Shown here in pieces: positions 1-5,891 of a stretch of DNA of 6,653 nucleotides. The notes under the pieces were generated by a model. It searched no databases. It was not told the DNA's origin and saw only the letters and a list, made by a program, of their open reading frames with translations. The DNA is from Clostridium sp. (GTDB taxonomy: Bacteria; Bacillota; Clostridia; Acetivibrionales; Acetivibrionaceae), in assembly GCA_012841175.1 (NCBI GenBank), contig DUVG01000207.1, positions 1 through 6,653 of the forward strand, in the 5' to 3' direction. The position numbers and the translations under genes were made by a program. Each line of letters begins with the position of its first letter. Within the stretch, counting starts at the first letter, position 1.

Positions 1-8
1 ATTTAATT

Positions 9-15
9 GAGGAGG
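9..15 (+). promoter_or_regulatory. Ribosome binding site of spoVS
   Basis: GAGGAGG lies 8 bases before the ATG at 24. Two other ATGs occur at 16 and 20 but are in other frames and do not give a SpoVS-like protein, so this site selects the ATG at 24. Confidence 0.85.
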
Positions 16-23
16 ATGAATGT

Positions 24-284
24 ATGGAAGTATTAAAGGTATCAGCACAATCTCAGCCGAAGATGGTCGCCGGAGCATTGGCAGCAATTCTAAGAGGTAA
101 ATCAACAGCAGAAATACAGGCAGTGGGGGCAGCAGCAGTGAATCAAGCAATTAAGGCTATTGCAATTACCAGAGGTTTTGTAGCACCTAATGGGATTGAC
201 ATTATCACTGTGCCTGCATTTTCATCAATCAATATTGATGGAGAAGAGAGGACTGCAATCAAGTTTCTTGTTGAACCAAGATAA
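24..284 (+). CDS. spoVS: Stage V sporulation protein S (SpoVS)
   Basis: The 86-residue product is complete and equals the length of Bacillus subtilis SpoVS. The N-terminus MEVLKVSAQSQP, the central AEIQAVGAAAVNQAIKAIAI segment, RGFVAPNGID and the C-terminal IDGEERTAIKFLVEPR tail are all nearly identical to the family as I recall it. SpoVS proteins are small cytosolic proteins with an Alba-like fold that are thought to bind nucleic acid. In B. subtilis, loss of SpoVS blocks sporulation at stage V (spore coat and core maturation) and it also affects septation; the molecular mechanism is not settled. There is no signal peptide or membrane segment. The gene ends in its own terminator at 323-354, so it is transcribed apart from smc; its promoter lies left of the window. 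Identification is by whole-length similarity and is very secure; the exact role in this organism is inferred. Confidence 0.96.
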   Translation: MEVLKVSAQSQPKMVAGALAAILRGKSTAEIQAVGAAAVNQAIKAIAITRGFVAPNGIDIITVPAFSSINIDGEERTAIKFLVEPR

Positions 285-290
285 GCTTGG

Positions 291-316
291 TTTTATATGT
301 ATATTTTATATGTATA
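291..316 (+). repeat. 13-bp perfect tandem repeat
   Basis: The unit TTTTATATGTATA occurs twice head to tail (291-303 and 304-316) between the spoVS stop codon and its terminator. There are exactly two copies. It looks like a slippage duplication in AT-rich DNA; no function is evident. Confidence 0.8.
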
Positions 317-322
317 ATATTA

Positions 323-354
323 AAAAAGTTGTCCATTTATTTGGACAGCTTTTT
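323..354 (+). terminator. Intrinsic terminator of spoVS
   Basis: A 12-bp stem (AAAAAGTTGTCC at 323-334 with GGACAGCTTTTT at 343-354, one G-U wobble) closes an 8-base loop. The U-run is the 3' arm itself, and further T-rich sequence follows (361-378). It lies 38 bases after the spoVS stop codon. The A-run in the 5' arm means it could also stop transcripts on the minus strand, though no minus-strand gene reaches it. It isolates spoVS from smc. Confidence 0.9.
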
Positions 355-473
355 ATTGTGTCTTTTTATTTTTTTTCTAGATTCTATTTATATCTGTTTT
401 AAGTGTATACTTTAAAATATCTATATTTAGTTCTGTTAAAAGAATTTTAAATACAGTGTCCAGTTGTTTTTTC

Positions 474-501
474 TTGATTAAGCATAAAATTGTGTTAAAA
501 T
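474..501 (+). promoter_or_regulatory. Possible SigA-type promoter for smc-ftsY
   Basis: TTGATT (474-479) and TAAAAT (496-501) are separated by 16 bases, with a TG at 492-493 just before the -10 region. This is a fair but not perfect match to TTGACA/TATAAT. It lies after the spoVS terminator and would give a leader of about 55 bases before the smc start. In sequence this AT-rich, -10-like hexamers are frequent by chance, so the call is tentative. The rest of the gap between 379 and 550 shows no gene or strong structure. Confidence 0.4.
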
Positions 502-551
502 AATTATTGGAATGTACTTTGGACAAAAATCAATTGAGATTTTAATATATT

Positions 552-557
552 GAGGTG
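552..557 (+). promoter_or_regulatory. Ribosome binding site of smc, supports a TTG start
   Basis: GAGGTG ends 6 bases before the TTG at 564. No ATG in frame gives the conserved N-terminus, so this site together with the family alignment fixes the TTG as start codon. Confidence 0.8.
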
Positions 558-563
558 TTATAA

Positions 564-3500
564 TTGCATTTAAAAAGACTTGAAGTGCAAGGCTTTAAAT
601 CATTTGCTGAAAAAATTGTTCTTGAATTCAATTCTGGAATAACAGCTGTGGTAGGACCAAATGGAAGTGGTAAAAGTAATATTTCAGATGCCATAAGATG
701 GGTACTTGGTGAACAAAGTGCTAAAACTCTACGTGGTGGAAAGATGGAAGATGTTATATTTGCTGGAACTGAGCATAGGAAACCTTTAGGGTTTGCTGAA
801 GTTTCTCTATGCTTTGATAATTTAGATAAAACCCTTCCCATTGATTACAGTGAAGTTATAGTAACTAGACGTGTATATCGTTCTGGTGAAAGTGAATATA
901 AAATTAATAAAACCAATTGCCGTCTAAAGGACATTACTGAACTATTTCTTGATACAGGAATAGGTAAAGATGGCTATTCAATTATTGGTCAAGGAAGAGT
1001 GGACGAAATATTAAGTACGAAATCCGAAGAGAGAAGGCATATATTTGAAGAGGCCTCAGGAATAATGAAATATAAGTTAAAGAAGCAAGAAGCAGAAAAG
1101 AAACTTGAAATGACAAGGCAAAACCTTCTTAGAATAAATGATATTATTTCAGAATTGGAAAGTCAGTTAGAACCTTTAAAAGAACAAGCCGATAAAGCCA
1201 AAAGGTATCTTTCTTTGAGAGATAATTTAAAAGAATTAGAAGTTAGTGTTTATATAGAAAATATATCTAAACTTAAAAGTAAAATGCAAGAGATTGAAAA
1301 TGACTATATTACTGTTAAAAATCATATTGATACCGAAAGTAAAAAACTAGAAGAAATAACAATTCTTAATCAAAAAAATGTGCACACTTTAAAAAGTATG
1401 GATGAAAAACTTGAAAGTTCTAAGGAGAAATTTTATTCTTTAGAAGGAAATCTTGAAAAGTGTAATTCAGAAATAAAATTAAATGAAGAAAAGAAAAATA
1501 ATCTAAAAGCTAATATAAACCGTTTAGATGATGAAATAAATGAAACAAATAAAAGAATTGAAGAATTAGATAGTGAAGAGGGGTTACGGAAGGAGAAAGT
1601 TTCTTACTTAAAAGAAAGTTATTTAGAATATACTAAAAAGTTAGAAGAGTATAATAAAAAGCTACAAGATGTTTTGGATAATTTAAGTGAAGACGAAAAG
1701 TATATTGAAAAATTAAAAGAAAATGTTATGGACAAGCTTGGTCTTCAAGCAGATAAAAAGACTCAAGCTAATAATGTAAAAAATCATATTGAAATTATAC
1801 AAAAAAGGCAGGGCAGTATAGAAAATGAATTAAAACAGTTATCTTTAGAAAAAGAGATGGAAAATACAAAGTTAAAAAACTTAAGAGAAAGTATTTCTAA
1901 TACTGATAATATAATTTTAAATTTAAAAGAAAAGATAGATGATTTTAAAAATAAGAAGATAAATGTGAATGATGAACTTGAAAAGCACAAACAAAATCAA
2001 AACAATTTAAAATCTGAGATACATGTAAATATTTCAAGGCATAAAATGCTTAGCAACATGGAAAGTAACCTTGAAGGTTATAGCAGAAGTGTTAAAATGG
2101 TGCTTAAGGCGTGTAAAGAATCATCTGAGTTTGGGCAAGGAATTCATGGTGCATTAGCACAACTTATAAATGTTGAAAAAAAATATGAAACCGCCATTGA
2201 AATGTCTCTAGGCGGGGTACTTCAAAATATCGTTACAAGTACAGAGGAAGATGCTAAAAGAGCCATTGAATTTTTAAAGAAAAACCAAATTGGAAGGGCA
2301 ACCTTTCTTCCTATTTCATCAGTTAAAGGGAAGTATTTTGATGAGAGAATCTTAAATGAACTAAAAAGCCAAAAAGGCTTTATTGGAGTTGCTTCAGACC
2401 TAGTAAATGCTGATTCTTTATATGAAGGAATTATATTAAGCTTTTTAGGTAGAGTTATAGTGGTTGATAACCTTGACTCGGGAATAAAAATAGCTAGAAG
2501 GTTTAAATATGGATTTAAGATTGTAACTTTAGATGGAGACATTATAAGCAGCACAGGTTCAATGTCAGGTGGAAGTAAAAATATGAAAGAGTCAGGAATT
2601 CTAAGTAGAAACAGAGAAATTACAGAACTTGCTGAAGCTATTAAAAAACTAAAGACAAGTGAAAATCTTTTAGAAAATAAGATTCTTGAGCTTTCTAAAA
2701 TCTTGAGAATTTTAATTGAGGATATATCTATTGAAGAGGAGAACTTAAGAAATAAAGAGCATTTAAAAATAAGAGATGAAAGCCAAGTAATGCAAGTGGA
2801 AGAAAATATTAAAAGAATTGATTCTAAGGAGGATATGTTAAGACAAGAAATTATACAGCTTAAAAGGCAGGAAGAGAGTACACAAAATGAGTTATATAAA
2901 TATCTTGAAGAATTAAAAAATATAGAAGAGGATATTGAAAATACAAAGGAAATAGTGGCAGAATATGAGGTAAAGCACAAAGAAAATCAGTATTCTAAAG
3001 ACTTAATACATGAGGATATTACCCAGTGTAAAATTTCTATAAATTCAATAAAGGAAAATATTCAAGGAGTTGAGGATGCACTAGAGAGAATAACCAAAGA
3101 AAAAGATAGTTTTAATAAAAGTATAGAGATGAAAGTTTTAGACAGAGAAAATAGTTATAAGGAAATTCAGTCCATAGATGAAAAAAATAAAGGATTAATG
3201 AATTTGATAAAAGGGTATGAAGAAGAGAAGGTGGGAAAAACCCTTGAAATAGACAGAATAACTGAAGAAAAGAAAGTTATAGAAGAAGAATCTTCAGATA
3301 TTATAGAGAAAATAACCAAAATTAATAAAGATATTATCAGTTTAAAAGAAGAATATGCAAGATTAGAAGTTAGAAAAGCTAAAATTGAATCAGAAATGGA
3401 AGCTATGCAAAATAGGATGTGGGACGAATATGAACTTACCTATACAAATGCATTAGAGCTAAAAAAAGATGTAGAAAGTTTAGTTAAAGCTCAAAAAAGA

Positions 3501-4136
3501 ATAAATGAATTAAGAAATGAAATTAAAAAGCTTGGATATGTGAATGTGGCTGCAATAGAAGAGTATATCAAGACAAAAGAGCGATATGAGTTTATGTCAG
3601 TTCAAAGAGATGATATGGAAAGCGCTAAAGACAAACTGCAAAAAATTATTAACGAAATGATGTCTATTATGAAGCGTCAATTTATGAAACAGTTTAAACT
3701 TATTAATGAAAATTTTAACATTGTTTTTAGGGAACTTTTTGATGGTGGACGAGCAGAGCTGATCTTAGTAGATAAGGAGAATATTTTAGAAAGTGGTATA
3801 GAAATAGAAGTGCAGCCCCCAGGGAAAAAGCTTCAAAACCTTATGCTTCTATCTGGAGGTGAAAGGGCATTTACTGCAATAGCATTGCTTTTTGCAATAC
3901 TTAGGCTAAATCCCACTCCCTTTTGTGTATTAGATGAGATTGAAGCAGCTTTAGATGATGCAAATGTCTATAAATTTGCACAGTATTTAAAAAAATACTC
4001 ATCTTCTACCCAATTTGCAATTATTACCCATAGAAAAGGTACCATGGAAATAGCAGATACTCTTTATGGTGTTACAATGGAAGAACATGGGGTGTCAAAA
4101 GTTGTTTCTCTTAAAATGGGGGACACTATAAAATAG
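564..4136 (+). CDS. smc: Chromosome partition protein SMC
   Basis: SMC is the ATPase core of the condensin-like SMC-ScpA-ScpB complex, which loads at parS/ParB sites and extrudes DNA loops to align and segregate chromosome arms. The 1190 residues match the usual length (B. subtilis about 1186). Order of parts: N-terminal head with Walker A GPNGSGKS at 31-38, Arg57 in LRGGK and Q-loop Gln143; a first coiled coil about 170-510, rich in Lys, Glu and Leu; a hinge about 524-671 ending in the conserved glycine-rich GSMSGGS; a returning coiled coil about 675-985; and a C-terminal head with the KKLGYVN entry segment near 990, signature motif LLSGGER with Ser1097, Walker B FCVLDEIEAALDD with catalytic Glu1125, and THRKGTME. 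All ATPase residues are present, so the protein should be active. The start is TTG; the product begins MHLKRLEVQGFKSF, as in the family. ftsY follows 62 bases downstream without a terminator, suggesting one transcript. The gene is complete with no frameshift. Confidence 0.98.
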   Translation: MHLKRLEVQGFKSFAEKIVLEFNSGITAVVGPNGSGKSNISDAIRWVLGEQSAKTLRGGKMEDVIFAGTEHRKPLGFAEVSLCFDNLDKTLPIDYSEVIVTRRVYRSGESEYKINKTNCRLKDITELFLDTGIGKDGYSIIGQGRVDEILSTKSEERRHIFEEASGIMKYKLKKQEAEKKLEMTRQNLLRINDIISELESQLEPLKEQADKAKRYLSLRDNLKELEVSVYIENISKLKSKMQEIENDYITVKNHIDTESKKLEEITILNQKNVHTLKSMDEKLESSKEKFYSLEGNLEKCNSEIKLNEEKKNNLKANINRLDDEINETNKRIEELDSEEGLRKEKVSYLKESYLEYTKKLEEYNKKLQDVLDNLSEDEKYIEKLKENVMDKLGLQADKKTQANNVKNHIEIIQKRQGSIENELKQLSLEKEMENTKLKNLRESISNTDNIILNLKEKIDDFKNKKINVNDELEKHKQNQNNLKSEIHVNISRHKMLSNMESNLEGYSRSVKMVLKACKESSEFGQGIHGALAQLINVEKKYETAIEMSLGGVLQNIVTSTEEDAKRAIEFLKKNQIGRATFLPISSVKGKYFDERILNELKSQKGFIGVASDLVNADSLYEGIILSFLGRVIVVDNLDSGIKIARRFKYGFKIVTLDGDIISSTGSMSGGSKNMKESGILSRNREITELAEAIKKLKTSENLLENKILELSKILRILIEDISIEEENLRNKEHLKIRDESQVMQVEENIKRIDSKEDMLRQEIIQLKRQEESTQNELYKYLEELKNIEEDIENTKEIVAEYEVKHKENQYSKDLIHEDITQCKISINSIKENIQGVEDALERITKEKDSFNKSIEMKVLDRENSYKEIQSIDEKNKGLMNLIKGYEEEKVGKTLEIDRITEEKKVIEEESSDIIEKITKINKDIISLKEEYARLEVRKAKIESEMEAMQNRMWDEYELTYTNALELKKDVESLVKAQKRINELRNEIKKLGYVNVAAIEEYIKTKERYEFMSVQRDDMESAKDKLQKIINEMMSIMKRQFMKQFKLINENFNIVFRELFDGGRAELILVDKENILESGIEIEVQPPGKKLQNLMLLSGGERAFTAIALLFAILRLNPTPFCVLDEIEAALDDANVYKFAQYLKKYSSSTQFAIITHRKGTMEIADTLYGVTMEEHGVSKVVSLKMGDTIK

Positions 4137-4186
4137 TGATTATTATAAAATATAAAATTTTTTAATACAAAAAAAGCAAAAGAAAT

Positions 4187-4191
4187 GGAGG
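4187..4191 (+). promoter_or_regulatory. Ribosome binding site of ftsY
   Basis: GGAGG lies 7 bases before the ATG at 4199 in the short smc-ftsY gap. The gap is AT-rich and holds no terminator hairpin, consistent with co-transcription. Confidence 0.8.
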
Positions 4192-4198
4192 ACAGTAA

Positions 4199-5119
4199 AT
4201 GGGTTTTTTTGATAGGTTAAAAAGAGGATTAAAGAAAACAAAAAGTACAATTACTGAGAGAATAGATCAGGTACTAGTTTCCTTTGGGAAAATTGATGAG
4301 GAATTATTTGAAGAATTAGAAGAAATACTTATAACCTCAGATGTAGGAATTGACGCTAGTATGAGAATTATTGAGGACTTAAAAAAGAAAGTAAAGGAGA
4401 CAAAGACAACTGACCCTAGAGAAGTAAAAAAATTATTAAAAGAAGAACTTAGTGAAATTTTAGGCACAAGTAATTCCCAATTAAATATGGATACTAAGCC
4501 TTCTGTTATTGTTGTAGTTGGAGTAAATGGGGTAGGAAAGACCACATCAATAGGGAAAATAGCTAATGTTTTGAAATCTCAAAACAAAAAGGTAGTTTTA
4601 GCTGCAGCAGATACTTTTAGGGCAGCTGCTATAGATCAACTTGAAATATGGTCAGAAAGAGTTGGAGTTGATATAATAAAACACAATGAAGGTGCAGATC
4701 CAGCTGCTGTAATTTATGATGCTGTACAAGCAGTAAAGTCTAGAAATGCAGATGTTTTAATATGTGATACAGCAGGAAGGCTTCATACTAAAAAGAATTT
4801 AATGGAAGAGCTTAAAAAAATATTTAGAATAATAGACAGGGAACTTCCAGGGTGTTCAAAGGAAACATTGTTGGTTCTAGACGCTACAACAGGACAAAAC
4901 GCAATATCCCAGGTTAAGACTTTTGGCGAAGCTGTTGGAATAACAGGCATAGTTCTTACTAAGCTTGATGGTACAGCTAAAGGTGGAATAATAATAGCAG
5001 TTGCTTCAGAACAAAGTATTCCTGTTAAGTTTATTGGTGTAGGAGAACAAGTAGATGATTTGCAGCCATTTGATTCTACAGAATTTGTAGAAGCTTTGTT
5101 TTCAAGTAATGGGGACTAA
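4199..5119 (+). CDS. ftsY: Signal recognition particle receptor FtsY (SRP GTPase)
   Basis: FtsY is the membrane-associated receptor for the signal recognition particle; it forms a GTP-dependent heterodimer with Ffh and hands translating ribosomes to the SecYEG channel. The 306 residues contain the NG domains almost alone: a short basic N-terminus (MGFFDRLKRGLKKTK) that is likely amphipathic and lipid-binding, the helical N domain to about 95, then the G domain. Visible GTPase motifs are G1 GVNGVGKT at 108-115, DTFRAAAIDQL from 138, DTAGRLH at 190-196, TKLDG at 254-258, and the closing GVGEQVDDLQPFD segment near the C-terminus. The long acidic A domain of Escherichia coli FtsY is absent, as is usual in Firmicutes (B. 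subtilis 329 residues). Ffh shares the GTPase motifs, but the lack of a methionine-rich M domain and the FtsY-type ends rule it out. It is the second gene after smc; no ylxM or ffh follows, and a convergent gene lies next. Confidence 0.97.
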   Translation: MGFFDRLKRGLKKTKSTITERIDQVLVSFGKIDEELFEELEEILITSDVGIDASMRIIEDLKKKVKETKTTDPREVKKLLKEELSEILGTSNSQLNMDTKPSVIVVVGVNGVGKTTSIGKIANVLKSQNKKVVLAAADTFRAAAIDQLEIWSERVGVDIIKHNEGADPAAVIYDAVQAVKSRNADVLICDTAGRLHTKKNLMEELKKIFRIIDRELPGCSKETLLVLDATTGQNAISQVKTFGEAVGITGIVLTKLDGTAKGGIIIAVASEQSIPVKFIGVGEQVDDLQPFDSTEFVEALFSSNGD

Positions 5120-5132
5120 AAAAGAGGACTAA

Positions 5133-5165
5133 AATTTTTACAACAAACAAAATATTGTAAAGATT
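5133..5165 (+). other. Weak AT-only hairpin after ftsY
   Basis: An 11-bp inverted repeat (AATTTTTACAA at 5133-5143 with TTGTAAAGATT at 5155-5165, one G-U wobble) closes an 11-base loop, 13 bases after the ftsY stop codon. It has very little GC and no clean T-tract behind it, so it is a poor terminator by itself. It may protect the 3' end or be chance in AT-rich DNA. Confidence 0.35.
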
Positions 5166-5177
5166 ATTACATGCTAG

Positions 5178-5244
5178 ATAAACTAATTATAAAGATTATT
5201 CACAATTAGAGGATAATTTTTTAATTAGTTTATTTGCTTTTTTT
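5178..5244 (+). terminator. Long hairpin plus T-tract: terminator of the smc-ftsY unit
   Basis: The left arm 5178-5201 pairs with the right arm 5211-5233 to give a 12-bp perfect outer stem (ATAAACTAATTA with TAATTAGTTTAT), a single bulged T at 5190, and an 11-bp inner stem with two G-U wobbles, around a 9-base loop. A T-rich run with seven consecutive Ts (5238-5244) follows on the plus strand, which points to termination of the ftsY transcript. The structure overlaps the stop codon (5196-5198) and last codons of the convergent response regulator gene, whose own mRNA would fold the same arms at its 3' end, but the minus strand lacks a T-run beyond the stem. The stem is almost all A-U, so strength is uncertain. 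Confidence 0.65.
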
Positions 5245-5639
5245 AATTCTAAAAGGGAATTTCTATATTTTATGGCGTTTTTTATTTTGTTTAAAAATAT
5301 TAATTTATTAATATGGTCAAGGGGTTTTGTAATGTAGTCAAACACTTGAAATTGGAGAATTTTTTCAATATCCTCTACTTTATTTGAAGAAGTAGTGATA
5401 ATTACAGGAATTTCTTCATAATAGCTGGTTTTAGAAAATTCAAGCATAAATTCATAACCATTCATAACAGGCATTACTAAATCTAGCAATATGAGATCTA
5501 CATTTCTGCTTTCAATTAGGTCTAGGGCTTCACGACCATTTAAAGCGGAAATAAGGCTGTAATTTTTATTATAAAGGTAATTTCTCACAACTGCATTATC
5601 TAAAACATTATCATCGGTAACTAAAATTGTATTGATCAT
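5196..5639 (-). CDS. Stand-alone receiver-domain response regulator
   Basis: The 147-residue product is a CheY-like receiver domain with a short helical tail and no output domain. Counting from the chosen start, the acidic pair is Asp9-Asp10 (TDD after the first strand), the phospho-acceptor is Asp53 in LILLDLVMPVMNGYEF, the conserved Thr/Ser lies at Thr82-Thr83, and the conserved Lys is Lys105 in the YITKPLD motif. All residues for phosphorylation are present. After the domain comes a Lys/Leu-rich helix (about 120-144) like the linker that joins receivers to GGDEF or other output domains in longer proteins, but translation stops there. An upstream ATG at 5687 would add 16 residues; it is rejected because an excellent Shine-Dalgarno sits directly before the ATG at 5639 and the domain starts there. 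The gene converges on ftsY and diverges from the sigma gene; no histidine kinase is in view. It could act in a phosphorelay (Spo0F-like), in chemotaxis-like signalling, or by protein contact; the function is not known. Confidence 0.88.
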   Translation of the reverse strand: MINTILVTDDNVLDNAVVRNYLYNKNYSLISALNGREALDLIESRNVDLILLDLVMPVMNGYEFMLEFSKTSYYEEIPVIITTSSNKVEDIEKILQFQVFDYITKPLDHINKLIFLNKIKNAIKYRNSLLELKKANKLIKKLSSNCE

Positions 5640-5645
5640 ACAAAA

Positions 5646-5653
5646 TCCTCCTT
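5646..5653 (-). promoter_or_regulatory. Ribosome binding site that fixes the response regulator start
   Basis: Read on the minus strand this is AAGGAGGA, ending 6 bases before the ATG at 5639. It is a near-perfect site and decides for this start over the upstream in-frame ATG at 5687, which has no comparable site. Confidence 0.85.
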
Positions 5654-5691
5654 GAGTTTTGTAAAAATCCACTTGCTTTAGGAACAACTAA

Positions 5692-5722
5692 AGTATAAAA
5701 AATAATTCTACTAATTGTGCAA
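5692..5722 (-). promoter_or_regulatory. Possible promoter of the response regulator gene
   Basis: On the minus strand TTGCAC (5722-5717) and TATACT (5697-5692) are 19 bases apart, a little longer than the ideal 17. The predicted transcript would start near 5685 and have a leader of about 45 bases. It is the best pair I find in this region, but the spacing and base composition keep confidence low. Confidence 0.3.
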
Positions 5723-5757
5723 AAAACCCTTTAACAATATATGTAAAAGAATTATTA

Positions 5758-5771
5758 AATTTATATAAATT
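5758..5771. repeat. 14-bp AT-only palindrome before the sigma gene promoter
   Basis: AATTTATATAAATT is a perfect palindrome that ends 5 bases before the TTGACA box. It could serve as an operator or as an A/T-rich UP element, but palindromes of this length are expected a few times by chance in a window this AT-rich. Confidence 0.4.
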
Positions 5772-5776
5772 ATTTT

Positions 5777-5812
5777 TTGACAGTACAAACTTTGTAAATA
5801 ATAATGTATAAT
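5777..5812 (+). promoter_or_regulatory. Promoter of the sigma/anti-sigma operon
   Basis: A perfect -35 hexamer TTGACA (5777-5782) is followed after 17 bases by AATAAT (5800-5805), which matches five of six -10 positions. A perfect TATAAT also occurs at 5807-5812, but 24 bases from the -35, too far for the same promoter. The DNA upstream is A/T-only, like an UP element. The transcript would begin near 5812 and carry a leader of about 80 bases. This suggests housekeeping SigA transcription; no convincing ECF-type autoregulatory site was seen. Confidence 0.6.
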
Positions 5813-5879
5813 CCTTATATATGTATATTAATTTGGAACATGATTTTGCAATATCCAAAAATCGCTTTAATTATTCCTT

Positions 5880-5886
5880 GGAGGTG
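5880..5886 (+). promoter_or_regulatory. Ribosome binding site of the ECF sigma gene, GTG start
   Basis: GGAGGTG precedes the GTG at 5892, with GGAGG ending 7 bases upstream of it. An ATG at 5890 overlaps the GTG but is followed at once by TGA, so only the GTG opens the reading frame. Confidence 0.8.
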
Positions 5887-5891
5887 AGGAT

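Noticed and set aside
190..402. A 70-codon plus-strand frame overlapping the end of spoVS and running through the terminator
   Set aside because: It is out of frame with spoVS, passes through the terminator hairpin and translates T-rich DNA to Phe/Tyr/Leu-rich sequence without family likeness.
519..548. TTGGAC/TAATAT pair just before smc as a promoter
   Set aside because: The start point would fall within the ribosome binding site and the spacing is 18; the upstream pair at 474-501 is better placed.
542..841. A 99-codon open frame antisense to the start of smc
   Set aside because: It is a shadow of the conserved SMC head coding sequence, with no recognisable domain or convincing ribosome binding site.
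2222..2980. A 252-codon open frame antisense to the smc hinge and coiled-coil region
   Set aside because: It is a low-complexity Ser/Ile/Leu/Phe-rich mirror of a Lys/Glu/Asn-rich, AT-biased coding strand, overlaps an intact smc, and matches no family I recognise.
4267..4545. A 92-codon open frame antisense to ftsY
   Set aside because: It is a shadow of the conserved FtsY coding strand and its Ser/Phe/Ile-rich product is not protein-like.
5640..5687. N-terminal extension of the response regulator from an upstream ATG
   Set aside because: The added 16 residues precede the first receiver strand, would be translated through the strong Shine-Dalgarno, and are not expected in the family.
5777..5783. 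Minus-strand TGTCAAA as a Spo0A box
   Set aside because: It mismatches the TGNCGAA core at the key G and is simply the reverse of the TTGACA -35 box.
5832..5859. TTTGGA/TCCAAA inverted repeat in the sigma leader
   Set aside because: A 6-bp stem with a 16-base loop is weak and no known leader regulator motif is seen.
5835..5864. GGAAC near 5835 with CG at 5863 as an ECF autoregulatory promoter
   Set aside because: The distance between the elements is about 22-23 bases, too long for ECF promoters (about 16-17), and the -10 element is not convincing.
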